Source: Couchioplanes caeruleus (GTDB lineage: Bacteria; Actinomycetota; Actinomycetes; Mycobacteriales; Micromonosporaceae). From it: a DNA stretch of 64,000 nt. The DNA lies in contig NZ_CP092183.1 in assembly GCF_023499255.1 (NCBI RefSeq), positions 1,743,501-1,807,500 on the forward strand, read 5' to 3'. Every line of letters begins with the position of its first letter. The first letter of the stretch is position 1. Made by a program: the position numbers and the translations under genes. Below the pieces are notes generated by a model, which saw nothing but the letters and a program-made list of their open reading frames with translations, was not told the DNA's origin and made no database searches. Below, piece by piece: positions 9,713 through 18,061 of this stretch.

Positions 9713-10885
9713 ATGACCGCAGTCAGTCTCGGTATGCCGGCCGTACCCCCGCCGCCGCTCGCGCAGCGGAGGCAGAGCCGCCAGATCAACGTCGGTGGGG
9801 TGCTGGTCGGCGGCGGCGCCCCGGTCAGCGTCCAGTCGATGACCACCACGCTCACCGCCGACGTCAACTCGACGCTGCAGCAGATCGCCGAGCTGACCGC
9901 GTCCGGCTGCCAGATCGTGCGGGTCGCGGTGCCCTCGCAGGACGACGTCGAGGCGCTGCCGGCGATCGCGAAGAAGTCGCAGATCCCGGTGATCGCCGAC
10001 ATCCACTTCCAGCCCAAGTACGTCTTCGCCGCGATCGACGCGGGCTGCGCGGCGGTCCGGGTCAACCCCGGCAACATCCGCCAGTTCGACGACAAGGTGA
10101 AGGAGATCGCCAAGGCGGCCTCCGACGCCCGGGTGCCCATCCGCATCGGCGTCAACGCGGGCTCGCTGGACAAGCGGCTGCTCGAGAAGTACGGCAAGGC
10201 GACCGCGGAGGCCCTGGTCGAGTCGGCGCTGTGGGAATGCTCGCTGTTCGAGGAGCACGGCTTCCGCGACATCAAGATCTCGGTGAAGCACAACGATCCG
10301 GTCGTGATGATCCGCGCGTACCGTCAGCTGGCCGAGCAGTGCGACTACCCGCTGCACCTCGGCGTCACCGAGGCCGGCCCGGCGTTCCAGGGCACGATCA
10401 AGAGTGCGGTGGCGTTCGGCGCGCTGCTCGCCGAGGGCATCGGCGACACCATCCGCGTCTCGCTGTCCGCCCCGCCGGTCGAGGAGATCAAGGTCGGCCA
10501 GGCCATCCTCGAATCCCTCGGCCTGCGCGAACGCGGCCTCGAGATCGTCTCCTGCCCGTCCTGCGGCCGCGCCCAGGTGGACGTCTACACGCTGGCCGAG
10601 CAGGTCACCGCCGCCCTCGAGGGCTTCCCGGTCCCGCTGCGCGTCGCCGTGATGGGCTGCGTCGTGAACGGCCCCGGCGAGGCCCGCGAGGCCGACCTCG
10701 GCGTCGCGTCCGGCAACGGCAAGGGCCAGATCTTCGTGAAGGGCCAGGTCATCAAGACCGTCCCCGAATCGATCATCGTGGAGACCCTGGTCGAGGAGGC
10801 GCTCCGGCTGGCCGACGAGATGGGCGCGGAGCTGCCGGACGAGCTCCGCGAGCTGCTGCCGGGCCCGCAGGTCACGGTCCACTGA
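9713..10885 (+). CDS. ispG: 4-hydroxy-3-methylbut-2-enyl-diphosphate synthase
   Basis: This 390-residue enzyme (GcpE) converts 2-C-methylerythritol 2,4-cyclodiphosphate to HMBPP, the penultimate MEP-pathway step, using a [4Fe-4S] cluster. The cluster ligands are seen as SCPSCGR (two Cys) and [10 protein letters not shown] (third Cys) in the C-terminal domain; the N-terminal TIM barrel starts with [19 protein letters not shown] and holds RVNPGNIR. Length and motifs are complete. It is the last gene of the dxr-rseP-ispG unit. In mycobacteria the next gene is a DUF4081 GNAT; here that GNAT is about 1.4 kb downstream, separated by a repeat array and a padR gene on the other strand. Confidence 0.97.
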   Translation: MTAVSLGMPAVPPPPLAQRRQSRQINVGGVLVGGGAPVSVQSMTTTLTADVNSTLQQIAELTASGCQIVRVAVPSQDDVEALPAIAKKSQIPVIADIHFQPKYVFAAIDAGCAAVRVNPGNIRQFDDKVKEIAKAASDARVPIRIGVNAGSLDKRLLEKYGKATAEALVESALWECSLFEEHGFRDIKISVKHNDPVVMIRAYRQLAEQCDYPLHLGVTEAGPAFQGTIKSAVAFGALLAEGIGDTIRVSLSAPPVEEIKVGQAILESLGLRERGLEIVSCPSCGRAQVDVYTLAEQVTAALEGFPVPLRVAVMGCVVNGPGEAREADLGVASGNGKGQIFVKGQVIKTVPESIIVETLVEEALRLADEMGAELPDELRELLPGPQVTVH

Positions 10886-11479
10886 CGGTCCGGGCCGTCC
10901 GCGGCCCGGCCATTTCTCAGGTACGGCGCGACGTCCCGGACAACCGCACCACCGCGCCGGCCCCGCACACAGGTCCGCCCGCGCGCCCGCCGACCCGCCG
11001 CGTCCCCGGGCACGGCTGCAATCGGTGGCTGGGCGCGTTGTTCGTCACCACCGCGGGTTACTGACCGGCCGCGTCGATCGGCGCGCCCCCATTGTTCCGG
11101 CCGGCCTCTCCGGTCGGCGGCTCGCGCCTGTTGGCCCGTGGCGCCTGCCGGCCCGTGGCGCCTGCCGGCCCGTGGCGCCTGCTGGTCTGTGGCGCTGCCG
11201 GCCCGTGGCGCTGCCGGTCTGTGGTGTCTGCCGGCCCGTGGCGCCCGCCGGCCCGTGGGGCCTGCTGGTCCGTGGTGTCTGCTGGTCCGTGGCGTCGTGT
11301 GACCCGTCGCTCATCGGCAGGAACGGCTGCTTCAGATTCCGCGACGTGATCTTCACATCGCGCGCCGTCGCCACCGCCGGGCCCGTTCCCAGCAGGCCGG
11401 CCGGGGGCGGTGCACCGGGTCGTGCTGTGTGCGGGCGGGGGACGGTGGTGCGGTTGTCGGGTTCGTCGCGCCGTACATG
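10886..11479. other. Intergenic region after ispG
   Basis: No convincing gene. Reading frames here are open only because of GC bias and repeats. It holds the tandem-repeat array 11122-11300 and ends at the padR terminator. The ispG gene has no obvious intrinsic terminator. Confidence 0.7.
11122..11300. repeat. Tandem array of about ten 16-17 bp units
   Basis: The unit is GTGGCGCCTGCCGGCCC with variants (CTGGTCT/CTGGTCC endings, single-base shortening to 16 bp). Two adjacent copies from 11138 are identical; the rest diverge by 1-4 bases. All copies are head to tail. Confidence 0.85.
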
Positions 11480-11511
11480 AAAAAAGGGCGCACCTGGACG
11501 GTGCGCCCTTT
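11480..11511 (-). terminator. Intrinsic terminator of padR
   Basis: Perfect 9-bp arms (GGGCGCACC at 11486-11494 and GGTGCGCCC at 11500-11508) with a 5-nt loop. On the minus strand six T follow (complement of A at 11480-11485), 22 bp past the padR stop. Three T on the other side make it weakly bidirectional. Confidence 0.85.
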
Positions 11512-11533
11512 CCCCGACGGGTTTGCCGGCAGC

Positions 11534-12133
11534 TCACTCGCTGTCGGCGAGGATCGCGTAGAGCTTGCGCTTGGTCTCGTTGAGCACCTCGAGGGCGCGC
11601 TGGCGCTGCTCGGGGGTGCCGCTGAAGCCGACCTGGCGCAGCGCGCTCATGATCCCGACCGCCGCGTCGCGGAAGTCCTGGACCTGCGACATCGTGTCGT
11701 CGCTGAACTGTGCCCACGGCGGGTTCTCCGCGGCCGTCTGCGCCTCCGCGCGGCCGGCCTCGGTGAGCGTGAAGCGCTTCCGGCCGCCGGTCGCCTCGGC
11801 TTCGATCAGGCCCTCGTCCTCCAGGAGCTGGAGGGTCGGGTAGACCGAGCCGGGGCTCGGGCGCCAGATGCCGCCGGTGCGGCTCTCCAGCTCCTGGATC
11901 ATCTCGTAGCCGTGCATCGGGCGCTCCAGCAGGAGCGCGAGCAGGGCGGGGCGGACGTTGGGACGGCTGCCGCGGCCGCCGCGGCGATGGCCGTGACCGC
12001 CGGGGCCCGGGGGTCCCCAGCCCGGGCCGCCGCCGAAGCCGCCGGGACCGCCCTGACCGAACGGGAATCCGGGCGGGAAGCCGAAGCCCCGCATCCGGCC
12101 CTCGTGCAGACGACGCATGTGTTCGTGCCTCAT
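11534..12133 (-). CDS. PadR-family transcriptional regulator
   Basis: A 199-residue regulator. After a Gly/Pro/Phe-rich, His-containing N-terminal stretch of about 55 residues comes the winged-helix domain: RPALLALLLERPMHGYEMIQELE, GSVYPTLQLLEDEGLI and GGRKRFTLTEAGRAE are standard PadR signatures. A C-terminal helical segment follows. The Gly-rich N-terminal arm is often seen in actinobacterial PadR proteins annotated near exporters; here no transporter is adjacent. The ATG at 12133 has GGAG six bases upstream. It sits between ispG and the GNAT gene, opposite to both, with its own promoter (12164-12192) and terminator (11480-11511), and looks like an insertion into a conserved cluster. Confidence 0.9.
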   Translation of the reverse strand: MRHEHMRRLHEGRMRGFGFPPGFPFGQGGPGGFGGGPGWGPPGPGGHGHRRGGRGSRPNVRPALLALLLERPMHGYEMIQELESRTGGIWRPSPGSVYPTLQLLEDEGLIEAEATGGRKRFTLTEAGRAEAQTAAENPPWAQFSDDTMSQVQDFRDAAVGIMSALRQVGFSGTPEQRQRALEVLNETKRKLYAILADSE

Positions 12134-12134
12134 G

Positions 12135-12192
12135 ACTATCTCCGATCTGTTGTCGATAGTTAGACGATATATCGGCAACGTGTCGACGACAA
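12135..12192 (-). promoter_or_regulatory. padR promoter with palindromes
   Basis: On the minus strand TTGTCG (12192-12187) and TATCGT (12169-12164) are spaced 17 bp, a good -35/-10 pair. A 10-bp perfect palindrome CGATATATCG (12165-12174) overlaps the -10, and an inverted repeat ACTATC (12135-12140) / GATAGT (12155-12160) lies in the 5' leader. These could be operators for PadR autoregulation (inference). Confidence 0.5.
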
Positions 12193-12259
12193 GGCCTCTT
12201 CCGAAGTTGCCGGGGGAGCGCCGGGTGTGCGGGCGGTCGGATCTGGCAATCTGATAGCT

Positions 12260-13099
12260 GTGCTGACGGTGCCGATTCGCCAACTCGGTGAGCCCGAGCG
12301 GGCCACGGTCGAGAAGATCCTCGACCAGGACCCGTACGCGGGCGCGCAGATCGCCGAGCGCGTAGCGGCCCACGGGCTGAACTGGTGGCGCTCCGACGGC
12401 CGCATCTACGGCTACGGCACCGGGCGGCGGGTCGAATCGCTGTGCTGGTCCGGCGCCCACCTCGTGCCGGTCTGCGCAACGCCGGCAGCCGTCGCGGCCT
12501 TCGCGGACCTGCTCGGCGCCGATCCCCGCATCTGCTCGTCGATCATCGGCCGCTCGGACGCGGTCCTCGACCTGTGGAACCGCCTCGGCGGCCACTGGGG
12601 CCCGGCCCGCGACGTACGCCCCCACCAGCCCCTGCTCGTCGCCGACCGCGAAGCCCCGGTCGCCCCGGACCCCGACGTACGCCTGGTCGGGCCCGACGAG
12701 GTCGACCAGCTCTTCCCGGCGGCCGTGGCCATGTACACCGAAGAGGTCGGCGTCTCACCGCTGCTCGACGACGGCGGCAGGGGGTACAAGCGCCGCATCG
12801 CCGAGCTGGTCCGGGGCAAGCGAGCGTACGCACGGTTCGTCGGAGACCGGGTCATCTTCAAGGCGGAGCTGGCGATCGTGACGCGGCGGACCACCCAGGT
12901 CCAAGGGGTGTGGGTGGACCCGGAATATCGAGGCCGAGGCATGGCGGCCGCGGCGATGTCGGCGGTGCTGTACGACGCGCTGCACCGGGTCGCGCCTACG
13001 GTGAGCCTGTATGTGAACGACTACAACACTGCTGCTCGGCGGGTCTACGCACGGTGCGGGTTCGTGCAGTGTGGAAGCTTCGCGACGGTGTTGTTCTGA
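12260..13099 (+). CDS. DUF4081 / GNAT acetyltransferase
   Basis: A 279-residue protein: an N-terminal DUF4081-like domain (about 1-120) followed by a GNAT domain whose acetyl-CoA loop is VWVDPEYRGRGMAAAAMSAVL, with the C-terminal LYVNDYNTAARRVYARCGF (Asn and Tyr typical of GNATs). It corresponds to the GNAT next to gcpE in mycobacteria. I prefer GTG 12260, which gives the usual short N-terminus and lies 7 bases after a possible -10 (CAATCT), suggesting a leaderless message; an in-frame ATG at 12227 is an alternative. The stop codon lies inside the first unit of a 29-bp tandem-repeat array. Substrate unknown. Confidence 0.88.
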   Translation: MLTVPIRQLGEPERATVEKILDQDPYAGAQIAERVAAHGLNWWRSDGRIYGYGTGRRVESLCWSGAHLVPVCATPAAVAAFADLLGADPRICSSIIGRSDAVLDLWNRLGGHWGPARDVRPHQPLLVADREAPVAPDPDVRLVGPDEVDQLFPAAVAMYTEEVGVSPLLDDGGRGYKRRIAELVRGKRAYARFVGDRVIFKAELAIVTRRTTQVQGVWVDPEYRGRGMAAAAMSAVLYDALHRVAPTVSLYVNDYNTAARRVYARCGFVQCGSFATVLF

Positions 13100-13235
13100 C
13101 CGACCGGGTCTTTGCCGTGTCGTTCTGCCGGACCGGACCCTGGCCGTGTTGTTCTGACGGACCGGACCCTGGTCGTGTTGTTCTGGCCGACCCGGTTCCG
13201 GCCGTTTTGTTCTGGCCGGCCGGGTCCTGGCTGTG
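13091..13235. repeat. Five-copy 29-bp tandem repeat starting in the GNAT stop region
   Basis: Five consecutive 29-bp units (13091, 13120, 13149, 13178, 13207), each starting TTGTTCTG or TCGTTCTG and ending in a CCGTG-like motif. Spacing is exactly 29 bp. The first unit contains the last Leu-Phe codons and the TGA (13097-13099) of the GNAT gene. Confidence 0.9.
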
Positions 13236-13289
13236 GGTGGGGTGGTCGCCCGGGGATCCTGGTGCCGGTCGCGGGCCTCTCCCGGCAGG

Positions 13290-14270
13290 TCAGCGGCCCA
13301 GCGCGGCGATCAGGTCCGTGAGCGCCTTCGGGCCACCCTTCTCCAGCTCCGGCGTACCGATGAGCGCCATGACCGGAACCTTGACCCCCGCGTCGCCGTA
13401 GCGCTGCACGTGGTCGCGGCACTGTTCCGGCGAGCCGTGCACGATGAGCTCGTCGACGACCTCGTCCGGGATGGCCGCGAGCGCGGCCTTCCGGTCACCC
13501 GCCGCCCATGCGGTCCACATCGGAGCCAGCACCGGCTCGCGACCCAGCCACCGGTGAAATTCCAGGTACGCCGGAACCGTCAGGTACGCGGCGATCATGC
13601 GACGACCCACGGCCCGGGCGTACGCGGCATCCTCCGTCGGGCACACGAAGATGCGGGCGACCACGTCGAAATCCGCGTTGTCGGTCTTCGCTTCCGCCAG
13701 GGCCTGCGGCACGTCGGTGGCCGCGAGCCAGTTGAGGATCACCCCGTCCGCCTCGGCTGCGGCCAGCCGAAGCATCCCGGGGCGCAGGGCGGCCAACAGA
13801 ATCTGGGGCGGAACGGCCGGCGGTCGTTCGAGGCGGAAGCGCCGAACCTGGAACGTCTCGTACGCCTCGTCGACGGTCTGCCCGGCCAGCGCGGCGCGCA
13901 GGAACCGAAGCATGTCACGGCTGCGGGCGTACGGCCGGGCGAACTCGGCCGCGTTCCAATCGCCGACCACCACGGGTGACGAGGAACCGATGCCCAGCTG
14001 GAAACGACCGGGAGCGACCTCGGCAAGAGCCGCCGCGGTCATCGCCAACAGCCCGGGACCGCGGGTGAAGACGGGCGTGATGGCGGTACCGAGGCGAGCG
14101 TCGGGCTGCCAGACGGAGGCGAGGGTGAGTGGCGTGAACGCATCGGTGCCGTTCACTTCGCTCGACCAGAAATCGGTGAACCCGGCATCGGTCAGCGCGG
14201 CGAGAACCGCGGCATGGTCGGCCAGCGGAACCCCGCCGAGCGGAACGGTCATGCCCCATCGCGTCACCAT
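13290..14270 (-). CDS. Luciferase-like (LLM) F420/flavin-dependent oxidoreductase
   Basis: A 326-residue TIM-barrel protein of the bacterial luciferase-like superfamily. Family marks are the N-terminal strand ending ALTDAGFTDFWSSEVNG, LGTAITPVFTRGPGLLAMTAAALAEVAPGRFQLGIGSSSP (the conserved GR-x-LGIG turn), the Trp/Tyr-rich insertion, and the C-terminal HGSPEQCRDHVQRYGDAGV. Actinomycete members mostly use coenzyme F420; cofactor and substrate are inferred only. The start is ATG 14270 (MVTRWGM) with GGCAGGA upstream on the minus strand; GTG 14267 is possible. It is convergent with the GNAT gene across the repeat array. Confidence 0.87.
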   Translation of the reverse strand: MVTRWGMTVPLGGVPLADHAAVLAALTDAGFTDFWSSEVNGTDAFTPLTLASVWQPDARLGTAITPVFTRGPGLLAMTAAALAEVAPGRFQLGIGSSSPVVVGDWNAAEFARPYARSRDMLRFLRAALAGQTVDEAYETFQVRRFRLERPPAVPPQILLAALRPGMLRLAAAEADGVILNWLAATDVPQALAEAKTDNADFDVVARIFVCPTEDAAYARAVGRRMIAAYLTVPAYLEFHRWLGREPVLAPMWTAWAAGDRKAALAAIPDEVVDELIVHGSPEQCRDHVQRYGDAGVKVPVMALIGTPELEKGGPKALTDLIAALGR

Positions 14271-14664
14271 GACTTGATCCTGCCTTGCGGCCGGGGCCCG
14301 GTCCAGCTTGCCGTAGATCGTGAAGGCGGAGTGGGGGTCGTGGATCAGAGGGGTCGGCTGCCTGGCGCGAAGCGTGGCCTGGGATCGGTTCGTCGGAAGC
14401 CGGGGCTTGTAGCACCGTTTCGGAACGGACTCTTGTCGAGGGTGCCCAACCCTCGGTGATCGTTTCGATACGGGTTGACACGACTCTCCCGCGGCCGTCA
14501 GCGTTCGTCGCCGCGTAAGCCGTCGGCATCGACATTGCACACAAGTCGGGCAATTGGCTCTCAGTGGGAGGTGGATGCGGTGAGGTGAGCCACCTTGGCG
14601 TGCATCTATGGCCGAGCCGGGTAAGTATTTGGACTGACCAGTCAGTGCAGAATAGGTACCCATC
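14271..14664. other. Intergenic region between LLM oxidoreductase and ABC cassette
   Basis: Divergent spacer without a credible gene. It holds an inverted repeat CGAGGGT/ACCCTCG (14437-14443, 14449-14455), a CCGTT/AACGG repeat (14415-14428), a TTGACA-like box near 14473, and the TetR-type operator/promoter 14629-14658. Confidence 0.6.
14629..14658 (+). promoter_or_regulatory. Promoter with TetR-type operator for the ABC/YhgE/TetR cassette
   Basis: TTGGAC (14629-14634) and TAGGTA (14653-14658) are 18 bp apart; the expected transcription start falls on the ATG at 14665, so the message is probably leaderless. Between the boxes lie nested inverted repeats: GACTG-2-CAGTC (14632-14643) and ACTGA-4-TCAGT (14633-14646). 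Their position is ideal for repression by the TetR protein encoded as third gene of the cassette (inference). Confidence 0.6.
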
Positions 14665-15915
14665 ATGACGGTTCTGACCGTGACCGCAGCGGGAGTCCGC
14701 GACCGCCGCCGTTGGCTCTTCCAAGACCTCACCGTCACCGCCTCGGCCGGCGACATCGTGGCGATCGTCGGACCGCCGGGCAGCGGCCGCACCACCGTGT
14801 TGCTCGCGCTGGCCAAGCGGTTCCGGCTGTCCTCGGGCCGAGTGGAAGCGTCCGGACCGGCCGCGCTGGGCCACGTGCCTGGCGTGTCGGAACCCGAATC
14901 CGTCCTGACCGTCGCGGAGCACGTACGCGAACGAGCCCTCCTCGCCGGGCGGCGCCGGGCGGCCGATGTGACGTTGCACGGACTCGACCCGGACCTGCGC
15001 GGCTTCGCGCTCAGCCCGTACCAGAGGCAGGTCCTCGGGATAGTCCTGGCGCAGGTGTCGCAACCGGAGATCATCGCGCTCGATGCGGTGGATGAGGGCT
15101 TGGACGCGGGGGAGCGGCAGGCGTTGTGGGCGCTGATCGAGGAGATGGCCGAGGGCGGAACGACGGTTCTGGTGACGGCCCGGGAGGTGGATGAGGCGCG
15201 GGTGTCCACGGTCATCCGGCTGGGAGAGACGGCGGACCGGGAGGCGTTGGTGACGCCGTCTGATGTGGATGGTGGTGGTGCGCTGGGGTTGGTCGCTGTG
15301 CCGGACGATCCGCCGCCCGTGGGGTTGATGGTGATGCCGTCGGCCGAGATGGCGTCCGTGTCGTCAGCTGAGTCGGCGCCCGCGCCGTCAGCGGAGTCGG
15401 CGCCCGTGCGATCTGCCGAGCCGGAAGCGGAGCCCGAAGCTGGGTCGACGGTCGAACTGGGGGCCGAGCCTGGCGCCGAGCTCGAGAGGGAGCCGACGGC
15501 CGAGCGTGGTGTCGACCTTGAAACGGAGGCGACTGCCGAGTCTGACGCTGAGCTCGAAGCTGAGTCGGTGGCCGAGCCCGGAGTTGAGCCGGCGGCCGAG
15601 TCCGGAGCTGAGTCGGCGATCGAGCCCGGAGTTGAGCCGGCGGCCGAGCCCGCAACTGGGCCGAATGCCGGGCTGGAAGCCGAGCCGGCAACCGCGCCCG
15701 AAGCTGAGCCGGTGGCCGAGCCTGGCGCCGAGCTCGAAACGGAGCCGACGGCTGAGCCCGCGACGGGGCCGAATGCCGAGACGGCAACCGCGCCGCTCGG
15801 TGATTCCGCGGCCGTTCCGAGGGCTCGGGTCGCGGTGGCCGATGCGCCTGAGCCCGCGACGACGGTAGCTCTCCAGGACTCGGATTCGACCAAGAATGGT
15901 GGAGAGACCAAGTGA
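14665..15915 (+). CDS. Degenerate ABC ATPase-like protein with repetitive acidic tail
   Basis: A 416-residue protein. Residues 1-195 follow an ABC ATPase fold, but the catalytic residues are altered: Walker A is GPPGSGRTT (Lys to Arg), the Q-loop position reads HVPGVSEP (Gln to Gly), the signature is LSPYQ, Walker B is IIALDAVDEGLD (the Glu after Asp is Ala), and the switch His is replaced in VTAREVDEA. Residues ~230-416 are Glu/Ala/Pro-rich, built partly of eight-residue repeats (24-bp DNA period, about 15568-15760), probably disordered. Its stop overlaps the YhgE gene start (GTGA). I infer a non-hydrolytic partner of the YhgE membrane protein; weak ATP binding remains possible. Confidence 0.8.
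   Translation: MTVLTVTAAGVRDRRRWLFQDLTVTASAGDIVAIVGPPGSGRTTVLLALAKRFRLSSGRVEASGPAALGHVPGVSEPESVLTVAEHVRERALLAGRRRAADVTLHGLDPDLRGFALSPYQRQVLGIVLAQVSQPEIIALDAVDEGLDAGERQALWALIEEMAEGGTTVLVTAREVDEARVSTVIRLGETADREALVTPSDVDGGGALGLVAVPDDPPPVGLMVMPSAEMASVSSAESAPAPSAESAPVRSAEPEAEPEAGSTVELGAEPGAELEREPTAERGVDLETEATAESDAELEAESVAEPGVEPAAESGAESAIEPGVEPAAEPATGPNAGLEAEPATAPEAEPVAEPGAELETEPTAEPATGPNAETATAPLGDSAAVPRARVAVADAPEPATTVALQDSDSTKNGGETK
15568..15760. repeat. 24-bp coding repeats in the ABC-like protein tail
   Basis: About eight in-frame units of 24 bp, each of the type GCCGAGCCCGGAGTTGAG with variation, encode Glu-Pro/Ala-rich octapeptides. Confidence 0.75.
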
Positions 15916-18056
15916 TCGGATTGTCGAGCGTGCGGCTGGCGGGGTTCGAGCTGCGGCGTTTTCTGCGCGGCCGGCTCACCGCCGCCGCCCTGGTCGTCAT
16001 CTGTGTGATTCCGCTGCTGTACGGCGCTCTCTACCTCTATGCGTTCTGGGATCCGTACGGCCGCCTCAACCACATTCCCGCCGCGCTGGTCGTCGAGGAC
16101 ACCGCCGCGACCGCCAGTGACGGCACGAAGGTGCATGCGGGGCAGGACCTTGCCGATGAGCTGGTGCGGCGGGAGGTGTTCGACTGGCACGTGACCGACG
16201 AGAAGGGCGCCGAGAAGGGGCTCGCCGACGGCCGGTATCAGCTGTCGTTGCGCATTCCGCGTACGTTCTCGACGAATCTGACCACCGGGCCGGACGCTGA
16301 TGCCGCTCCGCGCGCGGCGGAGCTTGTCGTCGTCAACGACGATGCCACCAACTACCTGTCGGGCATCTTCTCGCGGACCGCGTTCGAGGAGGTCCGGGCC
16401 GCCGCGGCGCAGAGCGCTCAGTCGGGCTACTTCGACAAGATGCTGATCGGTTTCACGGACCTGAAGCAGCAGACCGACAAAGCGGCCGATGGCGCGCACA
16501 AGCTCGACGACGGCCTCACGGATGCGCACAAGGGAGCTGGTCAGCTTCAATCCGGACTGGTCGATGCCGAGAAGGGCGCGGGCCGGCTGTCGGGAGGGCT
16601 CGGGTCCGCCGCGCAGGGCGCCGACGACCTCGCCGACGGATTGGCAGCGCTGCGGACCGGGGCTGCCCAGCTGGCTACCGGTACGCAGCAGGCCGCGGCC
16701 GGTGGACGGCAACTCGCGAACGCGGTGGATGCCGCCGCCAACCGGGTGGAGCCGGTGCTGCGGGACAACGCCGAGCTCATCGAGGACGCGGCGAATCAAG
16801 TTGCCCGGGGCGCCGACGTGTTGGCGGCCAACGTCAATCGGCTCGATGACGCCGCGGACGACGCCGTACGCAATGCGACGCGGTTGCAGCGCTACCTGAA
16901 CGGCCTGCCGGACGACACGCCGGGCATCGACCAGGCGCGTGCGTCCGCGAAGGAGTTGGTGTCCGCCGCGAAGCGGGTGCAGTCCACGATCGACCGCGCC
17001 GACCTGGACGGGCTGAGCAAGCGGCTGCATACCGTGGCGGCGACCGCGCGAAAGGTGGCGGCGGCCGCGCCGCACCTCGCCGACGATGTCGCGGCCGCCC
17101 GGGCGAAGGTGGACGACCTGGCAGCCGGCCTCGGCGACCTTGCCACGGGCGCGCAGCAGGTCAGCGATGGCGCGTCCGATGCGGCGACCGGTGCGACGCA
17201 GCTGCGCGGCGGCATCTTCCAGCTTGCGTCGGGCGCGCGCCAGCTCGACAACGGACTCGGTACTCTGTCCGACGGCGGTCGTCAGCTTGCCGCCGGTCTC
17301 GGTGACCTGCAGGGTGGCGCCGCGCAGCTCGCGTCCGGGCTGAGGGACGGCGCCGAGCAGATCCCCTCGTACGGCGACGACCCGTCGAACCGTGCCGACC
17401 TGCTCAGCAACCCGGTGCAGGTCGACCGCACCGTGCGACACCCCGCCGGCACCTATGGGGTCGGCTTCGCGCCGTACTTCCTGTCGCTCGCACTGTGGGT
17501 CGGCGCGATGATCACTTACATGGTGATGCGGCCGCTGAACCGGCGTTACGTGGTGTCGGGCGCACCCGCGCACCGGGTCGCGCTGGCCGGGCTGCTGCCC
17601 GCGGTCGCGGTCGGGCTCGCGCAGGCCACGCTGCTCTTCCTGGTCGTGGTGTTCGGACTCGGTCTGAGCCCGCACGATCCGCTGCGCACGCTGGGTCTGC
17701 TGATGCTGACGGCCACGGCGTTCGCCGCGATCATGCAACTGCTGGGCGCGGCCCTCGGCCCCGCCGGGCGGATCATTGCGCTGGCACTGCTGATGCTCCA
17801 GCTCACGTCGTCGGGCGGCACCTATCCGGTGCAGACGACCCCGTGGTTCTTCCAGGCGATTCACCCACTCCTCCCGATGACGTACGTCGTGGAGGCGTTG
17901 CGCCACACGATCGATGGGGGACCGGCGGGTACGGTGGTGACCGGCGTTCTGGCGCTGCTCGCGTACGGCCTCGCCGCCCTGGCGCTGACGGTCGCGGTGG
18001 CCCGCCGCAAACGTCGGCTGACCCGAACGGACCTGCACCCGGAGCTGGTGATCTGA
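15912..18056 (+). CDS. YhgE/Pip-family ABC-2-type membrane protein
   Basis: A 714-residue membrane protein: one transmembrane helix near the N-terminus (about 18-40), a large extracytoplasmic region, and five to six helices at about 515-695, the layout of YhgE/phage-infection-protein (Pip) family members. The extracytoplasmic part (about 185-475) is made of repeats of the form DGA..L..GL (for instance DDGLTDAHKGAGQL, AAQGADDLADGLAALR), predicted to form long helices or coiled coil. Gram-positive relatives include YueB/Pip phage receptors and components linked to type VII secretion; the role in actinomycetes is unknown. The gene overlaps the ABC-like gene by 4 bp and ends 5 bp before tetR, so the three form one operon. 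Confidence 0.87.
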   Translation: MIGLSSVRLAGFELRRFLRGRLTAAALVVICVIPLLYGALYLYAFWDPYGRLNHIPAALVVEDTAATASDGTKVHAGQDLADELVRREVFDWHVTDEKGAEKGLADGRYQLSLRIPRTFSTNLTTGPDADAAPRAAELVVVNDDATNYLSGIFSRTAFEEVRAAAAQSAQSGYFDKMLIGFTDLKQQTDKAADGAHKLDDGLTDAHKGAGQLQSGLVDAEKGAGRLSGGLGSAAQGADDLADGLAALRTGAAQLATGTQQAAAGGRQLANAVDAAANRVEPVLRDNAELIEDAANQVARGADVLAANVNRLDDAADDAVRNATRLQRYLNGLPDDTPGIDQARASAKELVSAAKRVQSTIDRADLDGLSKRLHTVAATARKVAAAAPHLADDVAAARAKVDDLAAGLGDLATGAQQVSDGASDAATGATQLRGGIFQLASGARQLDNGLGTLSDGGRQLAAGLGDLQGGAAQLASGLRDGAEQIPSYGDDPSNRADLLSNPVQVDRTVRHPAGTYGVGFAPYFLSLALWVGAMITYMVMRPLNRRYVVSGAPAHRVALAGLLPAVAVGLAQATLLFLVVVFGLGLSPHDPLRTLGLLMLTATAFAAIMQLLGAALGPAGRIIALALLMLQLTSSGGTYPVQTTPWFFQAIHPLLPMTYVVEALRHTIDGGPAGTVVTGVLALLAYGLAALALTVAVARRKRRLTRTDLHPELVI

Positions 18057-18061
18057 CAACC

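Noticed and set aside
11122..11300. CRISPR array
   Set aside because: Units are contiguous with no unique spacers, and no cas genes are nearby. The same applies to the arrays at 13091, 21309, 26151 and 30649.
14665..15915. Pseudogene status for the ABC-like gene
   Set aside because: The frame is intact, it is coupled to the next gene by a GTGA overlap and has a good promoter; the altered motifs look like specialisation rather than decay.
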